Assembly: GCA_021323775.1 (NCBI GenBank)
Contig: JAJPKK010000302.1
Coordinates: forward strand, 1-64,000
DNA length: 64,000 bases
Reading direction: 5' to 3'
Source: Hyphomicrobiales bacterium
GTDB lineage: Bacteria; Pseudomonadota; Alphaproteobacteria; Rhizobiales; Xanthobacteraceae
The notes under the pieces are model-generated. The model ran no database searches. It was given only the letters and a program-made list of their open reading frames with translations, and was not told where the DNA came from. A program made the translations under genes and the position numbers. Shown here in pieces: positions 19,399-28,569 of this stretch. Position 1 is the first letter of the stretch; each line of letters starts with the position of its first letter.

Positions 19399-21339
19399 AT
19401 GAGCATCGCTTCGGCATCGGAGCCGCACACCGGCAAAAGCCGCTATCACGAAGTCTATGAGCGCGCTCAGCGCGACCCGGCCGGCTTCTGGGCTGAGGCT
19501 GCTGCGGATATTGATTGGTATGAACCGGCCACCAAGGTCTTCGATCCGGCGATGGGCGTCTATGGCCGTTGGTTCGTGGGCGCCGTATGCAACACCTGCT
19601 TCAACGCTGTCGACCGACAGGTGGCGCGCGGACGCGGCGCTCAAAGCGCGATCATCTACGATTCGCCGGTCACCGGCGCAAAGCGCGCTATCAGCTATGC
19701 CGAGCTGCTTGCCGAAGTCGGCGCCCTTGCCGCCATCCTTCGGGACTTTGGCGTCCGCAAGGGCGATCGCGTCATTCTCTACATGCCCATGGTGCCGGAA
19801 GCGGTAATCGCCATGCTGGCCTGCGCCCGCATCGGGGCCATCCATTCGGTGGTGTTCGGCGGCTTTGCTGCGAACGAGCTGGCGACCCGCATCGACGACG
19901 CCAAGCCGAAGGTCATTATGTCGGCGAGCTGCGGCGTCGAGCCCGGCCGCGTCGTCAGCTACAAGCCCCTGCTCGACCAGGCGATCGAGCGCGCAACCGC
20001 CAAGCCCGATGCTTGCCTGATTCTCCAGCGGCCGCAGGCCGGAACCGACCTTGTTGCGGGGCGCGACCATGACTGGTCGAGCCTGCGCAACGCCGCCGTC
20101 AGCGCCGGCAAGACTGCCGACTGCGTCCCGGTCAGCGCGCTCGATCCGCTCTACATCCTCTACACCTCCGGCACCACCGCCGATCCCAAGGGCATTGTGC
20201 GGGACAACGGGGGGCACATGGTCGCGCTGAAATGGTCGATGCAAAATCTTTATGGCGTCAACCCGGGCGAGGTGTGGTGGTCGGCATCTGACGTCGGCTG
20301 GGTGGTAGGCCACAGCTATATCGTCTATGCGCCGCTGCTGCACGGCTGCACATCGATCCTCTACGAAGGCAAGCCGGTCGGGACGCCCGATGCGGGAGCA
20401 TTCTGGCGTGTGATCGCCGAGCATGGCGCGGTCGCACTGTTCACCGCACCCACCGCATTCCGCGCCATCAAGAAAGAGGACCCGCAAGCCCGCCATCTCG
20501 CGCGCTACGACCTCGCGAAGTTCCGCGCCCTGTTCCTTGCCGGCGAGCGCGCCGACCCGGACACGGTGAAATGGGCGGAGGATAGCCTCAAGGTGCCGGT
20601 GATCGATCATTGGTGGCAGACCGAAACCGGCTGGGCGATCGCGGGCAACCCGCTCGGGCTCGGCCAGCTTCCCGTCAAGCGCGGCTCGCCCACGGTCGCG
20701 ATGCCGGGATATGACGTGCGCGTCGTCGATGAAGCCTGCCGCGAGATGGCGCCCAACCAAATGGGCTCGATCGTGGTCAGGCTGCCTCTGCCCCCCGCCT
20801 GCCTGCCGACGCTGTGGCAGCACGATGAGCGGATGCGGGAGAGCTACCTCACCGGGTTTCCCGGCTACTACAAAACCGCGGACGCCGGCTTCAAGGATGA
20901 AGACGGCTATCTGTACATCATGGGCCGCACCGACGACATCATCAATGTCGCCGGGCACCGGCTTTCAACGGGCGGCATGGAGGAAGTGCTCGCTTCGCAC
21001 CCGGATGTCGCCGAGTGCGCCGTCATCGGGGTGAAGGACGAGCTTAAGGGCGAGACACCGTGCGGCTTCATCGTGCTCAAGGCCGGCGTCAACCGCCCGC
21101 CCGCCGAGATCGAACAGGAGGTTGTCGCGCTGGTGCGCCAGAAGATCGGCCCGGTGGCGGCCTTCAGGCTCGCCATCACGGTGGCGCGTCTGCCGAAGAC
21201 GCGATCCGGCAAGATCTTGCGCGGCACCATGAAGAAGATCGCGGACAGCGAGCCGTGGACCATGCCGGCGACCATCGATGACCCGGCGATCCTGGAAGAA
21301 ATCGGCGGCGCGCTGAGGGGGCGGAGAGTTCCGACATGA
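19399..21339 (+). CDS. prpE: Propionyl-CoA synthetase / acetyl-CoA synthetase family
   Basis: YKTADAGFKDEDGYLYIMGRTDDIINVAGHRLSTGGMEEVLASHPDVAECAVIGVKDELKGETPCGFIVLK; KTRSGKILRGTMKKIAD. Confidence 0.92.
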   Translation: MSIASASEPHTGKSRYHEVYERAQRDPAGFWAEAAADIDWYEPATKVFDPAMGVYGRWFVGAVCNTCFNAVDRQVARGRGAQSAIIYDSPVTGAKRAISYAELLAEVGALAAILRDFGVRKGDRVILYMPMVPEAVIAMLACARIGAIHSVVFGGFAANELATRIDDAKPKVIMSASCGVEPGRVVSYKPLLDQAIERATAKPDACLILQRPQAGTDLVAGRDHDWSSLRNAAVSAGKTADCVPVSALDPLYILYTSGTTADPKGIVRDNGGHMVALKWSMQNLYGVNPGEVWWSASDVGWVVGHSYIVYAPLLHGCTSILYEGKPVGTPDAGAFWRVIAEHGAVALFTAPTAFRAIKKEDPQARHLARYDLAKFRALFLAGERADPDTVKWAEDSLKVPVIDHWWQTETGWAIAGNPLGLGQLPVKRGSPTVAMPGYDVRVVDEACREMAPNQMGSIVVRLPLPPACLPTLWQHDERMRESYLTGFPGYYKTADAGFKDEDGYLYIMGRTDDIINVAGHRLSTGGMEEVLASHPDVAECAVIGVKDELKGETPCGFIVLKAGVNRPPAEIEQEVVALVRQKIGPVAAFRLAITVARLPKTRSGKILRGTMKKIADSEPWTMPATIDDPAILEEIGGALRGRRVPT

Positions 21340-21387
21340 CATGTTGGAATCATTGTTGAGCTGAGACCGACGCCGCGCTTGAAATGC

Positions 21388-21843
21388 TCAGCCGGCCCGA
21401 AGGTGATCTTGCGCAATAGGTTCGGTCGCGATCACAAGGCGCTGCCCCAGCTTACGTAGAGCCGCAGACAAAGTGGTCAGCTTCGTCGGATGCCTTGGAT
21501 TCAAGATACGGCGAGCCTCTTTTTCATCCCTCCCGATCCGACGCGCAAACTCGCTCTTGCTGATGCCCGACGTGCGAACCGCCTCTATGACCGCAAGCTT
21601 GGCCGCGATCTCGGCCTCGACCGCTACCGGGACCAGACCGCCGCCACGCGTTTTTGCTCGCGGCAACGGCAAATCCCGCGCAGGGTAGGTGAGCAATGCG
21701 AGACCAAGCGCTTCTTCGGCCTGTGCGTAGGCGTCAGCTTCGTCATCGCCTTGCGTGATCGCCTCGGGCACATCCGGGAAACTCACGACGATGCCGTGAT
21801 CCTCGCCGGGCTCGAATCGAGCAAAATATACAAACGTCCTCAT
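21388..21843 (-). CDS. hicB: HicB family type II antitoxin
   Basis: MRTFVYFARFEPGEDHGIVVSFPDVPEAITQGDDEADAYAQAEEALGLAL ... C-terminal HTH KSEFARRIGRDEKEARRILNPRHPTKLTTLSAALRKLGQ. Confidence 0.88.
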   Translation of the reverse strand: MRTFVYFARFEPGEDHGIVVSFPDVPEAITQGDDEADAYAQAEEALGLALLTYPARDLPLPRAKTRGGGLVPVAVEAEIAAKLAVIEAVRTSGISKSEFARRIGRDEKEARRILNPRHPTKLTTLSAALRKLGQRLVIATEPIAQDHLRAG

Positions 21844-21878
21844 GGGCTTCGCCTTCCCTGCGAACGCGTAAGAGCCCG

Positions 21879-22084
21879 CTACGGATCGTCCAGACCGAGT
21901 GCTTTTAAGATTTTCCTTGCGGTCTTCGGATCGATCTCGCGCGATGGCAGCGTGGTGACCTTGTCGCCCACCCAGATCATCGCGTGCCCGCCCTTGCCGC
22001 GCCATACCTCATGCCGAAATGTCAAACCTTTGCTTTGGCCAATTCCTTGAGTTGGGCGATAAACCGGTCGCGCTTGTGCGACAT
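21879..22084 (-). pseudogene. hicA: HicA-like type II toxin with 1-nt frameshift near 22021-22024
   Basis: Minus strand reads MSHKRDRFIAQLKELAKAKV*, then in another frame TFRHEVWRGKGGHAMIWVGDKVTTLPSREIDPKTARKILKALGLDDP*; span is 206 nt (3n+2); directly upstream of hicB. Confidence 0.7.
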
Positions 22085-22492
22085 CGAAATGTCCCCCTGA
22101 ACGTGGCCGTGATATGCATGGTTCTGTATCTCCTTTGCTCCGCCTCGGAGCGCTGGGCCATTTCCGCGCCTCGCGTACTCTGGCTGGCCGGCTTGATGAG
22201 TGGCGCTGGCTTGATTCGGACGATTTTGTCCGTGCGCCACGGTCATATCGGACAAATTTGCCCGACTGTCAAGCTACAAACGGTAATCCACATCGTCTAT
22301 AGTGCCGACATGCGATGCAGTGGTTTCCGCACGACTCGACAGTTTATCGCCCAGAGGGCGAGCGGCCCTCCGGTACAATCGTTGGACTCTGCACGATGAT
22401 TCTGCTAAACGCGCCATATCTAGGGAGCAAGCGCGGGCTTAATGCGGCCGCCGAGCCCCAGGCCCACTTCAGATCTGTCAAGAGGAGGACGC

Positions 22493-22789
22493 GTGCAGGT
22501 TCTCGTTCGAGATAACAATGTTGACCAGGCCCTCAAGGCGCTGAAAAAGAAGATGCAGCGCGAGGGGATTTTCCGCGAGATGAAGCTCCGCGGGCATTAC
22601 GAAAAGCCGTCAGAGAAGAAGGCACGCGAGAAGGCGGAAGCCATCCGGCGCGCCCGCAAGCTGGCCCGCAAGCGGGCCCAGCGCGAAGGCCTTCTGCCTG
22701 GCAAGCCGAAACCGGCGGTGCGCGCCATGCCGCTGCCCGCCGCTGCCCGTGGCGGTTCGGCTGTACCGGCCCCGCGCGTCGCGCGCTGA
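22493..22789 (+). CDS. rpsU: 30S ribosomal protein S21
   Basis: [70 protein letters not shown] start with AGAGGAGGA ribosome-binding site. Confidence 0.96.
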   Translation: MQVLVRDNNVDQALKALKKKMQREGIFREMKLRGHYEKPSEKKAREKAEAIRRARKLARKRAQREGLLPGKPKPAVRAMPLPAAARGGSAVPAPRVAR

Positions 22790-22921
22790 AGGGTGCGGCC
22801 GAGAGCGGGCCGGAGCTGACGCGGGGGATTTTCTTCGCGCATCTGCTGCATTGCGCCATCGGTCTGTAGAGTTTTTGGTGATCAGCAAGCCGTCTGGCGC
22901 CCGAGGCTGGGAGTGCGGTCA

Positions 22922-23242
22922 ATGCAGCAAGCCAGATCAAGCAACGGACGCCGCCATCAGGGTAATTCGCGCCCGCTGGCCAAGCCCCGGAGGACGAGCG
23001 CCGAGATCTCCGAAGAGGCCGCCGCAGCGGCCCTGACCCTGCAGTTCCTCGACTTTGTCGCCGATGGCCGCACTTATGGGGAGACCATGGAGGCGTGGCG
23101 GAGCACCTGCCCGCGCATGCCGATCTGGGAAGACGCCGTGCGCGATGGCTTGGTGCGCATCGAGAACGGCGGCGCCATGAAATCATCACGGATTGTGCTG
23201 ACCGCGCGCGGAAAGGCGCATCTCGGGCGACACAAGACCTGA
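22922..23242 (+). CDS. Hypothetical protein
   Basis: 107-aa ORF with coding-like composition (EEAAAAALTLQFLDFVADGRTYGETMEAWRSTCPRMPIWEDAVRDGLVRIENGG). Confidence 0.5.
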   Translation: MQQARSSNGRRHQGNSRPLAKPRRTSAEISEEAAAAALTLQFLDFVADGRTYGETMEAWRSTCPRMPIWEDAVRDGLVRIENGGAMKSSRIVLTARGKAHLGRHKT

Positions 23243-23326
23243 CTTGCCTTAACGGCTGCCCGGAAGGTGGCGGATCGCCGCGTCCGAGAAGAATTGTGTT
23301 CCTGCGTTCGGGGTGGAGTGGGTCGC

Positions 23327-23449
23327 ATGCGCAAGATCTGGACGTTTCTGATCGCGATCTGGCTCGGACTGGCGATGGGCGCATGCAGCAAATGCGAGAT
23401 CCCTGACCTGCTGCCGAAGATGTGCAAGACCGGATCAGGCGGAACCTGA
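23327..23449 (+). CDS. Small putative lipoprotein (40 aa)
   Basis: MRKIWTFLIAIWLGLAMGACSKCEIPDLLPKMCKTGSGGT: signal-like N-terminus with lipobox-like MGAC. Confidence 0.45.
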   Translation: MRKIWTFLIAIWLGLAMGACSKCEIPDLLPKMCKTGSGGT

Positions 23450-23680
23450 ACTCGGCGACCGGGACGCGAAATTCGGCGACTGTTGGCAAGACTCTGCGAG
23501 AGAGCTTGAACTTCCGTAATGGCGCCGTGCTGGTCAAGGTCGTCATCCCGGCCATCGGGAAAGCGTACAAAACACTTCGGCTCGCGGGCCAGCATGAACA
23601 GGCGCTCTCCCAACGCGATCCGAACCACCCAGTCCCGAACTCCAACATGGCGATCCATTTGAGAATGGTCACGCGAGCCG

Positions 23681-23747
23681 CCCCACGCTAGCTTAGCTTC
23701 GAATTTTGCGCCGGAAAGTAGCTAAGCTAATCTCAGCTAGCGTGGGG
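23681..23747. repeat. Imperfect inverted repeat CCCCACGCTAGCTTAGCT ... AGCTAAGCTAATCTCAGCTAGCGTGGGG
   Basis: Arms read directly; right arm carries a 10-bp duplication-like insert. Confidence 0.75.
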
Positions 23748-23934
23748 CAGGAGGTACAGGAGCAGCCGCGCGGGCGAAAGCAACACAGGGCGGCGCGCGC
23801 AATGCGGGCACATCGAGGACTATCCCTCGCAAACCGGAGGAGGCGCAAGCCGCGGCGCCACTGGCGCTTGCGTTACCGCAACCCCATGTCTCCCCAATCT
23901 GCTATCATGCCGCTCCGCAACCGGAGGTTCATTC

Positions 23935-25059
23935 ATGTCGTGGTCGGTAAATATCGGCTCGATCGCCGGCACCGCCATCCGCATTCACGTCACGTTCCTG
24001 CTGCTCCTAGTCTTTTTCTTCCTGCAGGGCTGGGCCGCAGCGGGCAGCGTCAGTGACGGGGTAAACAGCGTTGTCTTCGTCGTCCTGGTGTTTGCGTGCG
24101 TCCTCGCTCACGAGTTCGGCCATATCTTCACGGCACGTGCGTTCGGAGTGGAGACGCCCGACGTTACGCTGCTGCCGATCGGCGGCGTCGCGCGGCTCGC
24201 GCGCATCCCCGAAAAGCCGCGCGAGGAGTTTCTCATCGCCATTGCCGGTCCACTGGTCAACGTCGCGATTGGAATCGTGCTGATCGCTGTGACCGCGGCG
24301 CATCTCAGCGTCGCGCATCTCGCCGCGATGGAAAGCCCGAAAGTTTCGATGATCGACCGTTTGGCGGCGCTGAACCTCTTTCTCGCGGCCTTTAACATGA
24401 TCCCGGCCTTCCCGATGGACGGCGGCCGGGTGCTGCGGGCGCTGCTGGCAATCCGGCTCGGCCATTTGCGGGCGACCGAGATCGCCGCTGCGATCGGCCA
24501 GTGGACCGCATTCGGGTTTGGCCTCATCGGCCTGTTGTCCGGTAATTTCATACTCATCTTCATCGCGTTCTTCGTCTACCTGGCGGCAGCCTCCGAGGCT
24601 CAGATGGTGTCGCTGCGCGCGATGTCGCGCGACGTCCCGGTCACCGCCGCGATGGTGACGAGGTTCGCGACGCTGACCGGGAACGAGCATATCGATGCCG
24701 CGGTCGAGACTTTGCTGCAGACGAGCCAGACGGAGTTTCCGGTCGTCGACAGCTCCTACCGTCTCATCGGCCTCGTGGGCCGCGCCGAGATCATCCGGGC
24801 GCTGCGCGAGCTGGGGCCCTCAGCCCCTGTCTCCGACGTGATGGTCAAGGACATTCCGACCATCGAGCGAAGTCATCGGCTGGAAGAAGCCTTTCGTCTT
24901 CTGCAGGAGAAATCTGTGCCCGCCGTGGGCGTCGTCGATTACGCGGGGCGCCTGATCGGGCTGGTGACGGCCGAAACCGTCGGCGAGATGCTGATGGTGC
25001 GCAAGGCGCTGCCCGAAGGAGCCCGGCTCGGCCCCTGGAGCCCCCGCGCGGGGGTGTAA
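23935..25059 (+). CDS. Site-2 protease family (M50) membrane metalloprotease with C-terminal CBS domains
   Basis: LAHEFGHIFTARAFGV (HExxH), NMIPAFPMDGGRVLRALL, CBS-like VVDSSYRLIGLVGRAEII and PAVGVVDYAGRLIGLVTAE. Confidence 0.93.
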   Translation: MSWSVNIGSIAGTAIRIHVTFLLLLVFFFLQGWAAAGSVSDGVNSVVFVVLVFACVLAHEFGHIFTARAFGVETPDVTLLPIGGVARLARIPEKPREEFLIAIAGPLVNVAIGIVLIAVTAAHLSVAHLAAMESPKVSMIDRLAALNLFLAAFNMIPAFPMDGGRVLRALLAIRLGHLRATEIAAAIGQWTAFGFGLIGLLSGNFILIFIAFFVYLAAASEAQMVSLRAMSRDVPVTAAMVTRFATLTGNEHIDAAVETLLQTSQTEFPVVDSSYRLIGLVGRAEIIRALRELGPSAPVSDVMVKDIPTIERSHRLEEAFRLLQEKSVPAVGVVDYAGRLIGLVTAETVGEMLMVRKALPEGARLGPWSPRAGV

Positions 25060-25100
25060 GGCGTCAGATCGTCTTCCTTCCGGGTCGCGATGCGGGCCTT

Positions 25101-25466
25101 CTACTTCCCATTGGCGGGCCGATTGTTCGTTCGTCCTCGGAACTCTGCTTGCGGCGGGTCTGTGGGAGACGTTTGCTCCGCGGGCAGAATGACGTAGCAA
25201 TCGGCTTTATACTCGACCCAAGGGCCGCCTCTGCGTCCCGTCGTCGAGAAGGGGACGATGCGCGGTCCAGAAATATGCTCGCATCCAAACCCCCAACCCA
25301 GGCCCTCTCCCAGCACGCTCGGCGGCTGCTCGCCCGGCTGCGACCGTTCTGAATTTGGATTTGTTGGCTCTGGCGCTGGCGGGGTTTCATCAGCGGGAAG
25401 TGCAAATGTTGGAGCGAAGGCAAGAAAGGTCGCAGCCACTGCAGCAAGAACGATGCGCATGTTCCT
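25101..25466 (-). CDS. Hypothetical secreted protein
   Basis: MRIVLAAVAATFLAFAPTFALPADETPPAPEP signal peptide. Confidence 0.4.
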   Translation of the reverse strand, partial: RNMRIVLAAVAATFLAFAPTFALPADETPPAPEPTNPNSERSQPGEQPPSVLGEGLGWGFGCEHISGPRIVPFSTTGRRGGPWVEYKADCYVILPAEQTSPTDPPQAEFRGRTNNRPANGK

Positions 25467-25603
25467 CTCCCCAAGCGGTAAGCCGATGCATACCAATCGA
25501 CCGATTCCCTCCGCCCGTCAATTTACAGTTGGGGAAATTTCTCTGTTGCTCGTCAGCCGCACGCGCCTTCCGCCCCGTTTGAGTTTGGACCCAAGGCGCG
25601 GAT

Positions 25604-26608
25604 CTACCGGCGCTTCTTCGAAATATCGAAGCAATTCGGCCTCTGGTGCAGCGGGGCCAGGGTTTGCGTTCCAGGCAGCGCGTCCGCAATCGCCTCGAAC
25701 AGCGGCTCGACGCCGAGATCGACGAAGGTGCCGAAGATCTGATCATGATGGGCGGGCATGAAGATGCGCGGCCGGAACAGTTTGACGAGTTCGAGCGTCA
25801 CCGGCACCTGCACCTGCGCGACCGGATGGCCCTGATAGGCCACGATGGCGATGTCGACCGGGCCTAGCTTCTGCGCCAGCGCCCGCACGCCGTCCGTGAC
25901 GGGGCCGGCGCTGTCGAGCCATATGAGCTTAAATCCGGTCTCGAACGTGAAGGCATAGGCGATCGTGCCCTTGGTGATCACGTCAGGCGAGGACGTCCCT
26001 TTCGCCAGAATGGCCTTCTCGGCCTCGGCCTGTTCCGGAGTGGCCGGGCCGGCATCGAGGTCGTAGAGCCTGCCGAGCGTATCGAGCACGTCGCGCGAGA
26101 GCGTGGAATGCCGCGCGAGCGCGGCGTCTACGGCGACGCCTTTGAACTTGAGCGTCTCGCCGCCCGCCACGGCGATGCCCTGTCCCTCCGGAACGCCGAG
26201 CTTGTAGGCGGTTTCGATGGTGACCGGCGCGCCGATCACCTTGGCCTTGGTCTTCTGCGCGATCGGGGCTGCATCCGACATGTGATCGAAATGGCCGTGG
26301 CCGATGAATATCGCATCGGCCTGCTTCACCTCGCTCGGCACGACGCCGGTCGGCCGGTTGCGCGGGCCGCGGTCGAAATAGGCATCGAGCAGGAATACCT
26401 GCCCGTGGTAGACGAGCTCGTAGTTCGATGTCGAAAGCCAGCGAAGCATGATCTTGCCGGCGTCGCGCAGCATGGGACCGCCCATGGCGGTCGGCACGAG
26501 GCTCCGGCAAGCTTCCGCATCCGAACTGGCCGCGTGGGTTTGCGTGCCGGCAACGAGCAAGAGGGCGGCCGCCGCGCATAGCTTTACTGCTTTGGAACGA
26601 TACGTCAT
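25604..26608 (-). CDS. MBL-fold metallohydrolase, secreted
   Basis: Signal peptide; IFIGHGHFDHMSDAAPIA (HxHxDH); IFMPAHHDQIFG. Confidence 0.88.
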   Translation of the reverse strand: MTYRSKAVKLCAAAALLLVAGTQTHAASSDAEACRSLVPTAMGGPMLRDAGKIMLRWLSTSNYELVYHGQVFLLDAYFDRGPRNRPTGVVPSEVKQADAIFIGHGHFDHMSDAAPIAQKTKAKVIGAPVTIETAYKLGVPEGQGIAVAGGETLKFKGVAVDAALARHSTLSRDVLDTLGRLYDLDAGPATPEQAEAEKAILAKGTSSPDVITKGTIAYAFTFETGFKLIWLDSAGPVTDGVRALAQKLGPVDIAIVAYQGHPVAQVQVPVTLELVKLFRPRIFMPAHHDQIFGTFVDLGVEPLFEAIADALPGTQTLAPLHQRPNCFDISKKRR

Positions 26609-26789
26609 GGTTTTCCCCTAGAGAGCGGAGTTCGATCGATTCCACTTGCAGGGGCGACCCTTGTGGTCGCCCCGTTGCCGGCGCACGCAATATAGACGGT
26701 TTAGTACCGTGGGCATGCGGCGGGCAAACATCGTCGGGCGGCCACCAACGGGCGCTCTGACAGCAGGCAGCAGCCCTCTTTTCCGCCGG

Positions 26790-27581
26790 TTACTCGGTCC
26801 GCCATCTGGCGAAATGATTTTCCGCGCGCCGCACGACGGCGTTGAGCACAATCGCCATCGCGGCCAGCACGCCGATCAGCCCCAGCAACTTTGTCGGGTC
26901 GAAGTTCTGCGTGAACAAGGTGGTGAAATAGCCGATGCCGGCGACCGACACGTAAAGCTCGGCCAAAAGCACGCCCAACAAAACGCCGCTCATGCCGAGG
27001 CGCATGCCGGCAAAGAAGCTCGGCACCATGTGGGGAAAGATCACGTAGCGGAACATCTGCCATCGGCTTGCCCCCATCGAGCGGGCGCTCACGAGCAGGA
27101 TAGGTTTGAGATTCTGCACGCCCGCCACCACCGTCACGATGACCGGAAATACCCCATGGGTGACCCCGAAGGCGATCTTGGATGCCGCCCCGATGCCGAA
27201 GAACAGGATGAACAGCGGCAGGATCGTGACCTGCGGCATGCAGTAGAGCAACAGGACAATGGGAAAAAAGCTGCGGCGTATGAGCGGCTGAAGCCCGATA
27301 ACAAGCCCCAGCGCCAGGCCGATCGCAACCGCCAGCACGAAGGCGACCGTAAGCTCGAAGAGGGTGAGTTGCAGCGCGGCCGGGACGCCGCGCGTGCCGA
27401 AGACCTTGTCGAGCGACATGATGACCTGCGACGGCGGGCTCAGGAACAGCGGATCGACGAGGAAGCGCGCGGCGACTTCCCACAGCGCTAGCAGCGCCGC
27501 GATGACGAGCAATCTCGCGAGCCACGGCCGCCGCGCGAGGCCGTGCAGGAGCGATCGTCGCCTTGCGGCCGCCATCGCCAT
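26790..27581 (-). CDS. ABC transporter permease (NitT/TauT type)
   Basis: Membrane protein with the EAA-type loop SARSMGASRWQMFRYVIFPHMVPSFFAGMRLG. Confidence 0.9.
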   Translation of the reverse strand: MAMAAARRRSLLHGLARRPWLARLLVIAALLALWEVAARFLVDPLFLSPPSQVIMSLDKVFGTRGVPAALQLTLFELTVAFVLAVAIGLALGLVIGLQPLIRRSFFPIVLLLYCMPQVTILPLFILFFGIGAASKIAFGVTHGVFPVIVTVVAGVQNLKPILLVSARSMGASRWQMFRYVIFPHMVPSFFAGMRLGMSGVLLGVLLAELYVSVAGIGYFTTLFTQNFDPTKLLGLIGVLAAMAIVLNAVVRRAENHFARWRTE

Positions 27582-27582
27582 G

Positions 27583-28569
27583 TCAATCCCGCTTCCCGCG
27601 CGCTTCGAGCCGCGATACGATGGTATTGAGGGTCACGGCGATCGCGATCACAAAGACGATGTAGGCAAACATGCGCGCCATCTCCATCGCCTCCGCGAGG
27701 TGCACGATCCGATGGCCGAGGCCGGCGAGTGAGGCGAGCGTCTCGCTGCCGATGATCGAGAGCAGCGCGGTGGTGAAACCCATGCGCAGGCCGGTCAGAA
27801 TCACCGGGGACGCAGCCGGCAGGAGCACATGGCGAAACAGGTGATAGTCGGAAGCCCCCATCGACCGCGCCGCCATCACGAACAGACGATCGACATGGCC
27901 AAATCCCGCAATCGTGTTGATGACGATCGGGAAAAAGCTGATCGCTGCGCCGAGCGCGATCTTGGATGCGGGACCGAGGCCGAAGAACAGCACAAAAAGC
28001 GGCAGGAACAGGATGATCGGAATGGAATAGATCGCGGCGAAGAGCGGCTCGAAAACCGCGATCCAATAGGGCGAGCGGCTGATCAGATAACCCAGCGTGA
28101 TGCCGCCCGTGGCCGAGAGCGCGAACGCAGCCGCGAGTTCTTCCAGCGTCGTCTCGAGGTCATCGATGAATTCACCCGACCGCAGAATATCGAGCAGATT
28201 GTCGTAGACGGCGAGCGGATTCGGCAACAGCAGGCGGTTGACGCCCCAGCGGGTCGACGCGAGATACCAGACGGCGACAAGGCCGACGAGAAAACCCGCC
28301 TGAATGAGGCGGCTCGCCGCCCTTTCTACACTGACTTGCTTGCGGGGAAGGGCAATGGCCTGTGGCGCAGCCGCTCCTGCTCTCTCTTTCTTCTTGGGAA
28401 ACGGGGGAGCCGGGGGGGCGGGCGAATTGGCTTCGAAAGCGCCCCCTGGCACGACCTCCACCCCCGACCCCTCCGCGCAAGAGGGAGGGGAGGGAGGCGC
28501 GGCCACATGCGATTGCTTTGCCCGAAAGCGGGGAGGGACTGGGCTATCAGCTTCGTTGCCCGCCATCAC
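27583..28569 (-). CDS. ABC transporter permease (NitT/TauT type) with repeat-derived N-terminal extension
   Basis: AARSMGASDYHLFRHVLLPAASPVILTGLRMGFTTALLSII; ~85-aa Pro/Ala-rich N-terminus precedes the first TM segment. Confidence 0.9.
   Translation of the reverse strand: MMAGNEADSPVPPRFRAKQSHVAAPPSPPSCAEGSGVEVVPGGAFEANSPAPPAPPFPKKKERAGAAAPQAIALPRKQVSVERAASRLIQAGFLVGLVAVWYLASTRWGVNRLLLPNPLAVYDNLLDILRSGEFIDDLETTLEELAAAFALSATGGITLGYLISRSPYWIAVFEPLFAAIYSIPIILFLPLFVLFFGLGPASKIALGAAISFFPIVINTIAGFGHVDRLFVMAARSMGASDYHLFRHVLLPAASPVILTGLRMGFTTALLSIIGSETLASLAGLGHRIVHLAEAMEMARMFAYIVFVIAIAVTLNTIVSRLEARGKRD
28375..28530. repeat. Family-B-like GC-rich repeat within the permease N-terminal coding region
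   Basis: ACCTCCACCCCCGACCCCTCCGCGCAAGAGGGAGGGGAGGGAGG and flanking G-rich segments, as in intergenic copies. Confidence 0.45.

Noticed and set aside
19300-20958. 552-aa minus-strand ORF antisense to prpE
   Set aside because: Arg/His/Gly-rich shadow translation of a conserved acyl-CoA synthetase.
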